A stretch of 64,000 bases of DNA from contig CAWEDV010000001.1 of NCBI GenBank assembly GCA_963807975.1, positions 2,232,001 to 2,296,000 of the forward strand, given 5' to 3'. Positions 35,324 to 44,498 of this stretch are shown here, piece by piece. The notes under the pieces were generated by a model. The model did no database searches. It saw nothing but the letters and a program-made list of their open reading frames with translations, and was not told where the DNA came from. Within the stretch, counting starts at the first letter, position 1; every line of letters begins with the position of its first letter. The translations under genes were made by a program, and so were the position numbers. The stretch is from JAACFF01 sp963807975. GTDB lineage: Bacteria > Chloroflexota > Anaerolineae > Promineifilales > Promineifilaceae.

Positions 35324-37567
35324 TCAAGCCCCGATGCCATGCTCACGCAGGGTGGCTACGACGCGATCGGGAGTGAGTGGAATCTCGTCGAACCAGACGC
35401 CAGTGGCATCATGCACCGCAGCTACGACGGCGGGAGCCAAGGTGATAAAGGGCATTTCTGCCATTCCGCGCGCACCCCAGGGGCCGATAGGATCGGGCAC
35501 TTCCATAATCACCGAATCGACGATTTCGGGGATATCCTTAATCCCGGGAATCAAGTATTGGCTGAGGTACGGGTTGAGAATATGCCCACCCTCGACCTGG
35601 AGATTCTCCATCAAGGCATAGCCGGTGGCCTGAACCACGGCACCTTCAATCTGTCCCTCAATCAAGGTGGGATTGATGGCCTTGCCTACGTCATGGGTGC
35701 TGACGATGCGGTTCACGCGGATATGCCCGGTCTCGATGTCCACGGTGACTTCGGCGGCCTGGGCCATGTACCCATAAGAGAAATTGGGGTTACAAACACC
35801 GGTTTCCTCATCATAGGGCTCAGTGGGCGGGGGAATGAAGCGCACATCGCCAACGGCGGGACGGTCTTCATTCTTCCAAGCCTCCAAGGCGTGTTCAGCT
35901 GCGAGGCGAATAGAGTTGCCGGCCATCCAGGTCATTCGCGAGGCGGAGACCGAACCGGAGTCGCCGCTGGTGGCGGTATCGCTTAGTACCAGTTCCACCA
36001 TACAGATGTCGACGCCGACCGCGGCAGCCACCATTTGTCTGGCCGCGGTGTGTGATCCTTGCCCTACTTCAGACAGACCGTGATAGAGCACAACTCGCTC
36101 GATCTCCGCGTCGCCAAATAGCTCAATCTTGGCATCACATTTTTCCGGTGCGCCGAAAGAGAAACCGACGTTTTTTAGGCCGCAGGCAAAACCGCGGCCG
36201 CTGCGCAAGGCGGCGGGATCGGCAGAGAGAGAATGTAGGCTGTCAAAGGAAGCGGAAGAATGACCGTTAGGCTCCCGCCAATGAGCCTCTTCAGCACAGC
36301 GCTCAACCACCTCTGCCAGGCTGACGCCCTTGGGGACGGGAGTCTGGACGGTCATTATGCTGCCTTCGCGCAGTACATTTTTGAGGCGTAGTTCAACCGG
36401 GTCCATATCTAGAAGCTCGGCCAATTTGTTCATCTGCGTCTCAGCAGCGAAAGCGCCCTGCGGGCCGCCAAATCCACGGAAGGCGCCGCCCGGTACATTA
36501 TTCGTCGTCACCGTATAGCTATCGACGGTGACATTGGGCAGTTCGTATGGGCCCGTGACCATCAGGTTGGCATTACCGAGAACTTTGGTGCTGGTATAGG
36601 CGTAAGCGCCACTGTTCAGATACAAATCCGCAGCAACGGCCGTGACCTTACCCTCTTTCGTTGCCCCCCATTTTGTCCTGATCAGCCCTTCATGACGTTT
36701 GTGGTGGCCGATGATGCTTTCTTCACGAGACCAGATGATGCGTACTGGCCGATCGATACCCATCTCCTGCAGTTTCATAACCGCCAATGCGAGCACAATC
36801 TGGATCGACATATCTTCACGACCGCCGAAAGCGCCGCCGATGGCCACGTACTTGACTCGCACCTGTTCCGTGGGCAGGGCCAAGGCATGGGCGATCTGCT
36901 CTTGTTCTTCGGCAGTCCATTGGCCACCGACATTAACGGCAATGCGGCCCTCCTCGTCAATCCAGCCAACGCCAGCTTCCGGCTGCAGGTAGGCATGTTC
37001 CTGGTAAGGCAAATGGTACGTGCCTTCGACAATGACATCAGCCGCTGCCCAGCCAGCCTCCAAATCCCCTTTGCGGATCTTGTAATGTTTCAGAATATTG
37101 CTGCCGATTTCAGGATGAATGACAACTTCATCCTTCATCGCCTCAAGCATGTCGGTGATAACAGGCATGGGCTGCCATTTGATCTCGATCAGGTGGGAAG
37201 CTTGTTCCGCGGCCAATTCACTTTCAGCGACGACAACGGCTACGTGATCTCCCTCCCAGCGGCTGACATCGCTGTGAGGCATGTCACTGCCCAGGCCAAC
37301 AAAAACGGGTTGGTCAGGCATGATCAGGCCATATTCGTTCACAGGCACGTCGGCCGCGGTGAGCACGGAGACGACGCCAGGATAGGCGAGCGCCTTAGAG
37401 GTATCCATCGACAACATGCGTGCATGAGGCTGCCCGCTGAAAAGCACTTTGGCATGCAGCAGATTTTCCGGCGTGACATCGCCTGGATAAGGGGCTTCAC
37501 CTGTCACTTTGCCGTAAGCATCTACACGCGGGATATACTGCATTTCTACTTGGTTTGTTTCACTCAT
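35324..37567 (-). CDS. molybdopterin-binding subunit of xanthine-dehydrogenase-family hydroxylase
   Basis: About 747 residues from ATG 37567 (GGGGGAAGACG upstream; it overlaps the previous stop as ATGA). It holds the aldehyde oxidase/xanthine dehydrogenase hammerhead domain (GKVTGEAPYPGDV), then the Mo-binding domain with GGAFGGREDM, GGAFRGFGGPQGAFAAE, LSEVGQGSHTAARQM, and the catalytic-base region GARGMAEMPF near the end. The active-site loop is not AYRCSFR, so it is not a CO dehydrogenase. Together with YqeB and YqeC this points to a selenium-dependent purine or N-heterocycle hydroxylase; the substrate is inferred, not shown. Confidence 0.92.
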   Translation of the reverse strand: MSETNQVEMQYIPRVDAYGKVTGEAPYPGDVTPENLLHAKVLFSGQPHARMLSMDTSKALAYPGVVSVLTAADVPVNEYGLIMPDQPVFVGLGSDMPHSDVSRWEGDHVAVVVAESELAAEQASHLIEIKWQPMPVITDMLEAMKDEVVIHPEIGSNILKHYKIRKGDLEAGWAAADVIVEGTYHLPYQEHAYLQPEAGVGWIDEEGRIAVNVGGQWTAEEQEQIAHALALPTEQVRVKYVAIGGAFGGREDMSIQIVLALAVMKLQEMGIDRPVRIIWSREESIIGHHKRHEGLIRTKWGATKEGKVTAVAADLYLNSGAYAYTSTKVLGNANLMVTGPYELPNVTVDSYTVTTNNVPGGAFRGFGGPQGAFAAETQMNKLAELLDMDPVELRLKNVLREGSIMTVQTPVPKGVSLAEVVERCAEEAHWREPNGHSSASFDSLHSLSADPAALRSGRGFACGLKNVGFSFGAPEKCDAKIELFGDAEIERVVLYHGLSEVGQGSHTAARQMVAAAVGVDICMVELVLSDTATSGDSGSVSASRMTWMAGNSIRLAAEHALEAWKNEDRPAVGDVRFIPPPTEPYDEETGVCNPNFSYGYMAQAAEVTVDIETGHIRVNRIVSTHDVGKAINPTLIEGQIEGAVVQATGYALMENLQVEGGHILNPYLSQYLIPGIKDIPEIVDSVIMEVPDPIGPWGARGMAEMPFITLAPAVVAAVHDATGVWFDEIPLTPDRVVATLREHGIGA

Positions 37568-39027
37568 CGTCTTCCCCCGCCAACGGCCGCTTTTTCGACG
37601 GCCTCGATGATCTTGTAATAACCGGTACAGCGGCATAAATTGCCGGAAAATGCCTGCTCAATTTGCTTCTGGTCAGGAGAGGTATGCTCTTCCAGCAGCT
37701 TGGCCCCAGACATCAGAAAACCAGGGATGCAGTAACCGCACTGCACGGCGCCGGTATCGATGAAGGTTTGCTGTAAGGGATGCAAATCCCCATCAGCCAC
37801 CCAACTCCAACCGGGCAAGCCCTCGATGGTCGTGATATTGGCTCCATGGGCGCGTGGCGCCGGAACAAGGCAGGACATGACCGCCATGCCGTCGAGAAAG
37901 ACGGTACAGGCGCCACATTCTCCTTCGGCGCAGCCTTCCTTAGTTCCGGTAAGCAGTCCTTGTTCGCGCAGCCAGCGCAGCAGGGTCTTGTGTGTGCCGC
38001 CTGAGGCGGTCACTTCTTGACCATTGACCCGGGCTGTGATGGTTGAGTCGGGGCCATGGCTGGCAGCGAATTGAGCACCGGCTGGGTATTGTCCTCCGGT
38101 ATCACCCCAGAGCATGGCCGGATCAGCAGGCCATTGATCGCGCTCACGGCCGTCGCGCAGATTGGTCAGGGCGCGCTTGGTCATCACGCGCACCATCTCC
38201 GTGCGATAAACGGCCGTGGCCCGTACATCGTCAATTGGCGTGGCCGCGTCCGCAGCCAGTTGAGCCGCCTCGGCGATCACATCGTCGGTCAAGGATTTGC
38301 CAGCCAGGAATGCCTCCGCCTGGGGCGAATCGATGATCACCGGAGCCACACTACCCTGCGTGATATGGGCGGAACGGATATTCTTTCCGTCCGCGGCGAA
38401 GTCGAGGGCAACGGCCAAACTGACGACAGAAATAGCCTGTGAACCGCGCAGACCAAGCTTAACAAAGACACCGCGCGCCGATTCTGGCAGCGCCGGGAAA
38501 CTAATATCAACCAACATCTCGTCACTGCGCAAAACAGATGCGCGCACGCCATTGTAAAAATCGGCCAGGGGCACAACACGCTTACCCTTAGTGGACTGCA
38601 GGGTCACGCTGGCGCCGAGGGCGCGCAGGGGAGCGATGGTGTCGTTGGCCGGACTGGCCGTAACCAAGTTTCCGGCCACCGTCGCCCGATTGCGCAGCTG
38701 TGGCGAGGCTACTTCCCAGCAAGCCTGAGCCAGGGGCAGTGCATGTTGGACCAGGAGATCTGAGGCAACCACCTGATTGTGGGTCACCAGAGGACCGAGG
38801 TGGATGGTCCCATCCTCATCCTGGGCTATCTCATTCAAACCGGGAATACGGGTCACATCAATAAAACGCTCCAACCCCGGCCTGATTCCCCGTTCAAGCT
38901 CCAATAATATGTCGGTTCCGCCGGCAACAAGGCGCGCCGACGAACCATACTTTTCCAAGAGCGCCAGCACATCATCCACGCTGGCCGGCGTCTCGTAATG
39001 TTCAACTATGTGTTTTCCTTTTTCCAT
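37564..39027 (-). CDS. fused FAD-binding and [2Fe-2S] subunit of xanthine-dehydrogenase-family hydroxylase
   Basis: A 487-residue protein with the order FAD domain first (ARLVAGGTDILLELERG, ASPQLRNRATVAGNLVTASPANDTI, ~30-140; flavin C-terminal domain to ~290), then the ferredoxin module (~325-487) with CAEGECGACTVFLDG and the helical domain CGYCIPGFLM ... NLCRCTGY. All eight cluster Cys are present. In most relatives the small FeS and medium FAD subunits are separate or fused in the opposite order (FeS-FAD, as in XDH). It overlaps the large-subunit start by 4 bp and follows XdhC. Confidence 0.92.
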   Translation of the reverse strand: MEKGKHIVEHYETPASVDDVLALLEKYGSSARLVAGGTDILLELERGIRPGLERFIDVTRIPGLNEIAQDEDGTIHLGPLVTHNQVVASDLLVQHALPLAQACWEVASPQLRNRATVAGNLVTASPANDTIAPLRALGASVTLQSTKGKRVVPLADFYNGVRASVLRSDEMLVDISFPALPESARGVFVKLGLRGSQAISVVSLAVALDFAADGKNIRSAHITQGSVAPVIIDSPQAEAFLAGKSLTDDVIAEAAQLAADAATPIDDVRATAVYRTEMVRVMTKRALTNLRDGRERDQWPADPAMLWGDTGGQYPAGAQFAASHGPDSTITARVNGQEVTASGGTHKTLLRWLREQGLLTGTKEGCAEGECGACTVFLDGMAVMSCLVPAPRAHGANITTIEGLPGWSWVADGDLHPLQQTFIDTGAVQCGYCIPGFLMSGAKLLEEHTSPDQKQIEQAFSGNLCRCTGYYKIIEAVEKAAVGGGRR

Positions 39028-39059
39028 GATACCTTCCGGCAGGGAGTTTCTTGCCTCCG

Positions 39060-39866
39060 CTACCCTTGCATGCGCTGGCCCGTTCCGCCACGACGCAGCA
39101 TGATGATCTCAGACATGATACTGACGGCGATCTCTTCCGGCGACTCCGCTTTAAGCTCCAGACCAATGGGCGAATGAAAACGCTGTAAGTCTTCCGCACT
39201 AAACCCATCCTCCAAAAGAAGTCGCTTTGTCTCTTGCCAGCGGCGGCGGCTGCCAATCACGCCGATATAAGGGGCCGGCGATTCTGCCAAACGGGGTAAT
39301 ATCTGCCGGTCAAGGGAGACATTACGGGTGAGCATGGCAATAAAGGTGCTGCTGTGAATCTGCACCTGCTCCAGGAGTTGGTCAATGTCCCCAGGTAGAT
39401 AGAGATCTGCTTCGGGGATATTCTCCGCTGTGACCAATTCTGCGCGATCGTCGTTAAGCAGCACGCGGTACCCCAGCCAGTAAGCCAGAGAAGCGAGCGC
39501 CTTGCCCACATGACCGCAGCCAATAATCAGGATTGTGGCCGGTGGGGCATACGGTTCGAGATACACTTCGACTTCACCGCCGCACAGACCAGGATCGCCC
39601 CGCTCCGGTTCAACCAGGGAATAGGAGATGACCCGGGTCTGACCATCAAGTAAACAAGTCTGCGCTTCGGAAATAATCCGTGCCTCCATCTCGCCACCGC
39701 CAATGGTGCCGCTGATACGACCGCTGCCATAGACGAGCATTTTCGATCCACTTTGTCGAGGTACTGATCCACGCGCGCGAATGATGGTCGCCAGCACAAC
39801 TGGCTCTCCTGCCTCTTGGGCCGCCATAAGTTCAGTAAGCAGCTCTCTCATCTTTTCGCCGTTCAT
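39060..39866 (-). CDS. XdhC/CoxI-family molybdoenzyme maturation factor
   Basis: A 268-residue protein with the XdhC/CoxI N-terminal domain (GEPVVLATIIRARGSVPRQSG, ISGTIGGGEMEARI, DPGLCGGEVEVYLEP) and the C-terminal Rossmann XdhC_C domain (ATILIIGCGHVGKALASLA, YIGVIGSRRRWQETKRLL, HSPIGLELKAESPEEIAVSI). XdhC binds Mo cofactor and delivers the sulfurated (or here possibly selenated) form to the large subunit. It is the first gene of the hydroxylase operon. Confidence 0.93.
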   Translation of the reverse strand: MNGEKMRELLTELMAAQEAGEPVVLATIIRARGSVPRQSGSKMLVYGSGRISGTIGGGEMEARIISEAQTCLLDGQTRVISYSLVEPERGDPGLCGGEVEVYLEPYAPPATILIIGCGHVGKALASLAYWLGYRVLLNDDRAELVTAENIPEADLYLPGDIDQLLEQVQIHSSTFIAMLTRNVSLDRQILPRLAESPAPYIGVIGSRRRWQETKRLLLEDGFSAEDLQRFHSPIGLELKAESPEEIAVSIMSEIIMLRRGGTGQRMQG

Positions 39867-39878
39867 AGGTTTATTTTT

Positions 39879-39912
39879 ATTTTCCCGGAAATTTTGAGTT
39901 TCCGTGAGAATC
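39879..39912. repeat. stem-loop repeat, CCGGAA family, copy 2
   Basis: ATTTTCCCGGAAATTTTG followed by AGTTTCCGTGAGAATCC. It has the same layout as 24991-25023 with a decayed right arm. It is located upstream of xdhC. Confidence 0.5.
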
Positions 39913-39923
39913 CAGATACAAGT

Positions 39924-40337
39924 TTACTTGATGCACCAATCGGCTATCCATCCCGTTCTTTGGATGTCGCCAATGCTATTGCGCCACTCAACGCGCGAGA
40001 ACTGCTGATCGAATTGACGTTCATTGGTCTGTTGCAATTTCTCGCTGCGGCTATCCCTAACCGTGACCTTGACGCCGGCCGGGATAAACGTATCGTGTTT
40101 TAATGGTTCAACCGTAGGCTGGTCGAGACCGGCGAGAATCACGTCGATTTTGGGGGATTCTGTACTCGTGCCACACTGCCCGTGCTGTTGGCATTCGCTC
40201 GTGCATTCCAGCGTAACCGTACTGCCAATACTTATGTCAGTTTCGCGGTTAATAAACCGGGTCCAGACAAAGTAAACCAGGGCTGCTATGACTACGAACA
40301 ATAGAATCCATGCTAAGACTATGAGAATGCGCCGCAT
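39924..40337 (-). CDS. membrane-anchored extracytoplasmic protein of unknown function
   Basis: 137 residues from ATG 40337 (AAGGAT upstream). One N-terminal helix (~4-26), then a ~110-residue exported domain with four Cys in a CTSECQQHGQC...C arrangement and a C-terminal QRTGWIADWCIK that resembles the last strand of an SH3-like fold. It starts about 10 bases after the LLM gene stop and so is probably in its operon. No function is assignable. Confidence 0.6.
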   Translation of the reverse strand: MRRILIVLAWILLFVVIAALVYFVWTRFINRETDISIGSTVTLECTSECQQHGQCGTSTESPKIDVILAGLDQPTVEPLKHDTFIPAGVKVTVRDSRSEKLQQTNERQFDQQFSRVEWRNSIGDIQRTGWIADWCIK

Positions 40338-40346
40338 CAAATATCC

Positions 40347-41351
40347 TTACATATAGCCTTCGCTGAAAACATCGATCATCAGCTTTGGATCGCCGAGCGG
40401 GTAAAGAATGGGGCAGGTAGCGCCATTGTCTACATACTCGCGTACCTTGGCCTTGACCTCTTCAGGAGATCCGCTGGCGGTACACATCTGGACCACGTCG
40501 TCAGGAACGAGGTGCATGGCAGCTTCAATCTCTTCTTCAGTAGCCGGCCAGGTCAATACCTCATGGATCTCATCAAGCAGTTCCTGGCTGACTCCGCTGG
40601 CCTTCATCAGATGCGGCTGCTGGCCCAGATATTGGGTCATCATTTTGCGCGCGCCATTTAGCGACGCTTCCCGATCTTCGCCAACAGAACAGATCATGAG
40701 CTGTGGCCGGTCGATTTCGTCGATGGAGCGGCCCGCTTTCTTGGCTCCTTTCTCGAGGGCGTCCATGGCCCGCAGGTTATAATCAGGATGGACAAGATAA
40801 TTCAGCACAGCTCCGTCAGCGATTTCGCCGGTCATCTCCATCATTTTCATGCCAGTGGCACCAATGTAGATGGGGACATTACGTGGCGTTTTACGGCCGT
40901 GAACAACATCCAACTGAATCCCGTCCACGTAATGGAACTCACCGTGATAGGTCACGTTTTCCATATTCAGCAGGCGGCGCAGGACTTCGACTGTTTCGCG
41001 CATGGCGGACAGTGGCTTACGACGATTGATGCCTACCTTGCTCGCCAAAGGATCCCACCAAGCGCCGATACCACAAATGATGCGGTCCTCAGCCAAGTCG
41101 TCCAGGGTGAGAAAAGTCGCCGCCAAGAGGCCAATATTGCGGGTCCAATTATTGGTGACGCCACTGCCAATCTTGATCTTGCTCGTCGTCGCACCAAAAG
41201 CCGCCATGGGCACGATAGCATCGCGGACCAGCCGGCTCTCAGCCTGCCAAACAGCCTCGAACCCTTTGGACTCGGCATATTGAACCAGTTCGATGCCATC
41301 CTGGATGGAATGGGCGTCCTGTAAATAAAGCGCTACACGATCTTGGGACAT
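40347..41351 (-). CDS. LLM-class F420-dependent oxidoreductase
   Basis: 334 residues from ATG 41351; GGAGGT lies 5-10 bases upstream and covers the alternative TTG start at 41363. It matches the bacterial-luciferase-like TIM barrel, F420 subgroup (Mer-like): GFEAVWQAES, KIKIGSGVTNNWTRN, LAEDRIICGIGAWWDP, VPIYIGATG, and a C-terminal GSPEEVKAKVREYVDNGATCPILYPLG. These enzymes use reduced or oxidised coenzyme F420 for hydride transfer. The substrate is unknown. It is grouped with cofC and cofD on the same strand. Confidence 0.88.
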   Translation of the reverse strand: MSQDRVALYLQDAHSIQDGIELVQYAESKGFEAVWQAESRLVRDAIVPMAAFGATTSKIKIGSGVTNNWTRNIGLLAATFLTLDDLAEDRIICGIGAWWDPLASKVGINRRKPLSAMRETVEVLRRLLNMENVTYHGEFHYVDGIQLDVVHGRKTPRNVPIYIGATGMKMMEMTGEIADGAVLNYLVHPDYNLRAMDALEKGAKKAGRSIDEIDRPQLMICSVGEDREASLNGARKMMTQYLGQQPHLMKASGVSQELLDEIHEVLTWPATEEEIEAAMHLVPDDVVQMCTASGSPEEVKAKVREYVDNGATCPILYPLGDPKLMIDVFSEGYM

Positions 41352-41427
41352 AGAGACCTCCAATTATAGTAAGTTAAACAATATTGATGTTAATGGGCGA
41401 CCACGAGGGTACGCATTACGGTTTTCG

Positions 41428-41483
41428 CGGGCGGACACGGGGGTCAACCCTTACAACGGGTGGACACAGGGGTCAGCCCCTAC
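41428..41483. repeat. two tandem copies of GTAGGGGC-type dispersed repeat at the cofC 3' end
   Basis: Two 27-bp units (41428-41454 and 41457-41483), about 80% alike, of the form CGGG(C/T)GGACAC(G/A)GGGGTCA. The right unit encodes the last ten residues of CofC and the stop codon lies in the left junction. A third copy is at 14117-14142. Confidence 0.75.
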
Positions 41484-42140
41484 CTGCTGATATGATAGCC
41501 AATCATTTTCATTATCGATATCAAAGCTCAGACCCGGGGATGATACGATCTGCACTATCATACCCCGCTTTTGCGCTTCTTGGATATGTTTGTGAAAACT
41601 GCCCGGTCCGAAGTGGAAGGTAAATTGCTGTACCGGGTGAACAAATAGGGCATTGGTGCCGCCACCAATTTCGTCGGAACAGATAACCATGACCGGGTTG
41701 GATGGCTGGCTCTCAAGAGAGCGAATCGATTCTACAGTCTGGGGCAAATCCAGATCACGGTCCATAATCTCCAACCCATTGCTGATCACCAGATCGACAT
41801 CCGCGGTAGAAATATAGGGCAGGTCCACCGGTAAGATGAGCACCGCGGCGGCGCCATGGGCTGCGGCAACGGCCGTGCCCTGGGTTACGGCATGGTTCAA
41901 TCCCAACGACTGCATTTCCTCTTCTACCAGCGCACCGCTTTGGCGGGCAATATCCCAAACGATCGGATCGCTGCTGATTACCAGGATCTCATCAATAGTG
42001 GGCACCTGGTTTAAGAGGTTAAGCTCCTGCCGCAGCAAACCGCGAATTAGCTGCGAGCGCTGTTCAGCCGTCAATAAATGAGACAGCCTACGCTTGCTCG
42101 TCAACAGTGATTTTACCGGAATTAAGGCCCAGATGTCCAT
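41451..42140 (-). CDS. cofC: 2-phospho-L-lactate (or phosphoenolpyruvate) guanylyltransferase
   Basis: A 229-residue protein of the CofC/FbiD family: start MDIWALIPVKSLLTSKRRLS, VLILPVDLPYIS near 100-111 (metal-binding DxP), DEIGGGTNALFV and FGPGSFHKHIQEA. It activates 2-phospholactate or PEP with GTP for coenzyme F420 side-chain assembly, the step before CofD. The family normally ends near SFDIDNENDW; the final residues VGADPCVHPL are encoded by a dispersed repeat and look like an accidental extension. cofD ends five bases upstream, so the two are one unit. Confidence 0.92.
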   Translation of the reverse strand: MDIWALIPVKSLLTSKRRLSHLLTAEQRSQLIRGLLRQELNLLNQVPTIDEILVISSDPIVWDIARQSGALVEEEMQSLGLNHAVTQGTAVAAAHGAAAVLILPVDLPYISTADVDLVISNGLEIMDRDLDLPQTVESIRSLESQPSNPVMVICSDEIGGGTNALFVHPVQQFTFHFGPGSFHKHIQEAQKRGMIVQIVSSPGLSFDIDNENDWLSYQQVGADPCVHPL

Positions 42141-42145
42141 GTAAC

Positions 42146-43099
42146 TTAGGCGATCTCCAGGGCGAAGGACAAGACATTGGCTGCCAGGCGTGCCCGATCC
42201 TGTGAATCGGTCATGATCGTATCACAGACCAGGATATCGCAAGTGGGCTCGGCTGCCTGCCCGGCATCGTTCTGGTCAAGGACAAAACCGTCGAGCAGAT
42301 CGCCATAATAGCTGGCCACGGAAGCGGCGCTTACTGGTAGGTTCAACTCGGCCATCATCTTGGCCGCTGGTCCCTTCAGCGCTTTGCCGCCAATGATGGG
42401 CGTGACGGCGACAACAGCGCGGGGCAAATCCATTACCATTTCACGGATGGGATAGACGTTCAAGATAGGATCGATGCTGACAAAGGGATTAGAAGGGGCG
42501 ACAATAATAAAGTCGGCATATTCCAGAGCTTGCATGACCGCGGGCGTGGAGCGCACATCTTCCGGCAGGCGCACTTCACGCACGACGGGCTGCCACCGTT
42601 CTTCGACGAACCAGTTCTGAAAAGGCAGTAAACCTTGGTCCGTGTCGATCATCGTTGGCGCAGGCTGGTCGCTCATCGGCAGCAGGCGGGCTTGGATGCC
42701 AAATTGGGTGCAGAGATGACCGGTAACGGCCGTCAGGGTCTGCCCCTGCGCCAGCTTCTGCGAGCGAACCAAGTGGGTGGCCAGGTCCAGATCGCCTAGA
42801 CTAAACCAATCTGGCCCGCCCAAGCGTCCCACCTCTTTGACCGTAATCCACGACTCCCCCAAACGCCCCCAACCCGTCTCTGGATTGGCTGCACCACCCA
42901 GGGTATAGGTGACGGTGTCAAGATCGGGGCAGATGGTCAGCCCCAGGTGTTGAAAGTCGTCACCAGTATTTACGATAACAGTTAACTGCTCAGGCGGTAC
43001 GATCTGGGCCAGTCCATCAGCCAGCTTGGCCCCACCCACACCCCCGGCGAGGCAGACGACTTTTCGTTCAGATAGCTTTTTTTGAAGATCAGAAACCAT
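42146..43099 (-). CDS. cofD: 2-phospho-L-lactate transferase
   Basis: A 317-residue CofD/FbiA protein: VVCLAGGVGGAKLADGLAQ near 14-32, VNTGDDFQHLGLTICPDLDTVTY, LGDLDLATHLVRS, APSNPFVSIDPIL, and IIGGKALKGPAAKMM. It transfers the phospholactyl (or phosphoenolpyruvyl) group to Fo, giving F420-0. Together with CofC it shows this organism makes F420, matching the two LLM proteins nearby. CofE and the Fo synthase genes are not in this window. Confidence 0.95.
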   Translation of the reverse strand: MVSDLQKKLSERKVVCLAGGVGGAKLADGLAQIVPPEQLTVIVNTGDDFQHLGLTICPDLDTVTYTLGGAANPETGWGRLGESWITVKEVGRLGGPDWFSLGDLDLATHLVRSQKLAQGQTLTAVTGHLCTQFGIQARLLPMSDQPAPTMIDTDQGLLPFQNWFVEERWQPVVREVRLPEDVRSTPAVMQALEYADFIIVAPSNPFVSIDPILNVYPIREMVMDLPRAVVAVTPIIGGKALKGPAAKMMAELNLPVSAASVASYYGDLLDGFVLDQNDAGQAAEPTCDILVCDTIMTDSQDRARLAANVLSFALEIA

Positions 43100-43154
43100 A
43101 GTCCAGCTTCTTATTAAATGAGCAGGCCCCTATTATAGCAGAGTTGTGGGAGGA

Positions 43155-43212
43155 ACAATTAACTAGGAACGGATAACTGAGAACTGAGAACTGAGAACCG
43201 GGGAAAAAGGGA
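43155..43212. repeat. tandem GGATAAC/GAGAACT heptamer tract
   Basis: Words AGGAACG, GATAACT, GAGAACT, GAGAACT, GAGAACC, GGGGAAA follow each other in 7-bp steps in the divergent region upstream of cofD. It belongs to the same family as the tracts at 66-135 and 5680-5728. Confidence 0.6.
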
Positions 43213-43268
43213 TAGAAACTGCCCATGCAGTGCATGACATCCTTTCTATTTTATGTGACAATTCGGGC

Positions 43269-44498
43269 ATGATTTATCGAACACTTGATACGGATAAAGA
43301 TCAAAAGGCTGTACACCGCATCTGGCATGAAATTGGCTGGATCAGTGAAACTGAGCATGAAAAGGGCTTGGACACGTTTTTGCAGGGCAATAAGGGCCTG
43401 GTAGCAGAAATAAACGGCGAAGCTGAGTGCATGGTACTTTCAACACCGGGCACATTTCGCTATTTGAATGAAGACCTGTCGCTGTCAGCAGTGACGACCG
43501 TCGCCACCAGCCGTGTGGCACGCAAACAAGGACATGCCCAGAAACTGACCGCTCGGCTTATTGCCGCCGATGCTGTGGATGGGGCTTTGGTCAGCGCCTT
43601 GGGCATCTTTGAACAAGGTTTTTATGATCAATTGGGTTACGGTTCCGGATCCTATATACATTGGATAAGCTTCGATCCCGCGCAGCTAAACGTAAAAACC
43701 CGGGCCAGGGTTCCGCGCAGATTGAGCAAAGATGATGCAGCAGACATTCATCAAGCTTTATTGGACAGGCAGCGTGGACATGGGGCATGTAATCTTCTAT
43801 CCTCCAAAAATACCGAAGCGGAAGTGGTCTGGATAAGCGACGGTTTTGGGCTGGGGTATGCTGATGGACCTGATGGGGAGTTGACCCACTGTTTTTGGGC
43901 TGCTGGCTCCGGCGAGCATGGTCCCTATTCCATTATTGCAATGGCTTATCAGAATGGAGATCAGTTTTTAGAACTGCTAACGCTGATCAAAAATCTGGGT
44001 GATCAGGTGCGCATGATTACTATGCGTGAACCACAGGGAATTCAAATGCAGGATTTCCTCACCCAGCCCTTCCGCTATCGCCAGCTTACGCGAAAGTCAC
44101 AATTTGAAAATATCAATAAAGCCACGGCCTATTGGCAGCTGCGCATTTGTGATTTAGTGGGCTGTCTGGCACTCACCCATCTCCAAGGGGATGCGGTGCA
44201 TTTCAATCTCAACCTGACCGATCCAATCATCAACGCACTTGATGAAGATACGCCATGGCAAGGCATTGGCGGCGACTATATCGTGACGCTGGGATCAGAA
44301 AGTGCCGCAGTATTGGGCCATAATGTTCATTTGCCAACGCTGACCGCTTCCGTTGGCGCCTTCAGCCGTTTATGGATGGGGGCGCGTCCAGCCACTGGTT
44401 TGGTCGTCTCAGACAATCTGTCAGGTCCACCGGAATTGTTAGCTGCACTGGACCGCATCCTCTGCCTGCCGGAGCCGCAGCCCGGTTGGGATTTCTAG
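43269..44498 (+). CDS. Eis-like GNAT N-acetyltransferase with C-terminal sterol-carrier-like domain
   Basis: 409 residues from ATG 43269; an ATG 13 codons earlier lacks support and no strong ribosome-binding site exists for either. The N-terminal GNAT domain shows VTTVATSRVARKQGHAQKLT (acetyl-CoA-binding loop) and LGIFEQGFYDQLGYG. A second GNAT-like domain and a C-terminal SCP2-like region (FNLNLTDP, LTASVGAFSRLWMG) complete the Eis architecture. Eis-type enzymes acetylate amines, including aminoglycosides in some species. The substrate here is unknown. It is divergent from cofD. Confidence 0.75.
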   Translation: MIYRTLDTDKDQKAVHRIWHEIGWISETEHEKGLDTFLQGNKGLVAEINGEAECMVLSTPGTFRYLNEDLSLSAVTTVATSRVARKQGHAQKLTARLIAADAVDGALVSALGIFEQGFYDQLGYGSGSYIHWISFDPAQLNVKTRARVPRRLSKDDAADIHQALLDRQRGHGACNLLSSKNTEAEVVWISDGFGLGYADGPDGELTHCFWAAGSGEHGPYSIIAMAYQNGDQFLELLTLIKNLGDQVRMITMREPQGIQMQDFLTQPFRYRQLTRKSQFENINKATAYWQLRICDLVGCLALTHLQGDAVHFNLNLTDPIINALDEDTPWQGIGGDYIVTLGSESAAVLGHNVHLPTLTASVGAFSRLWMGARPATGLVVSDNLSGPPELLAALDRILCLPEPQPGWDF

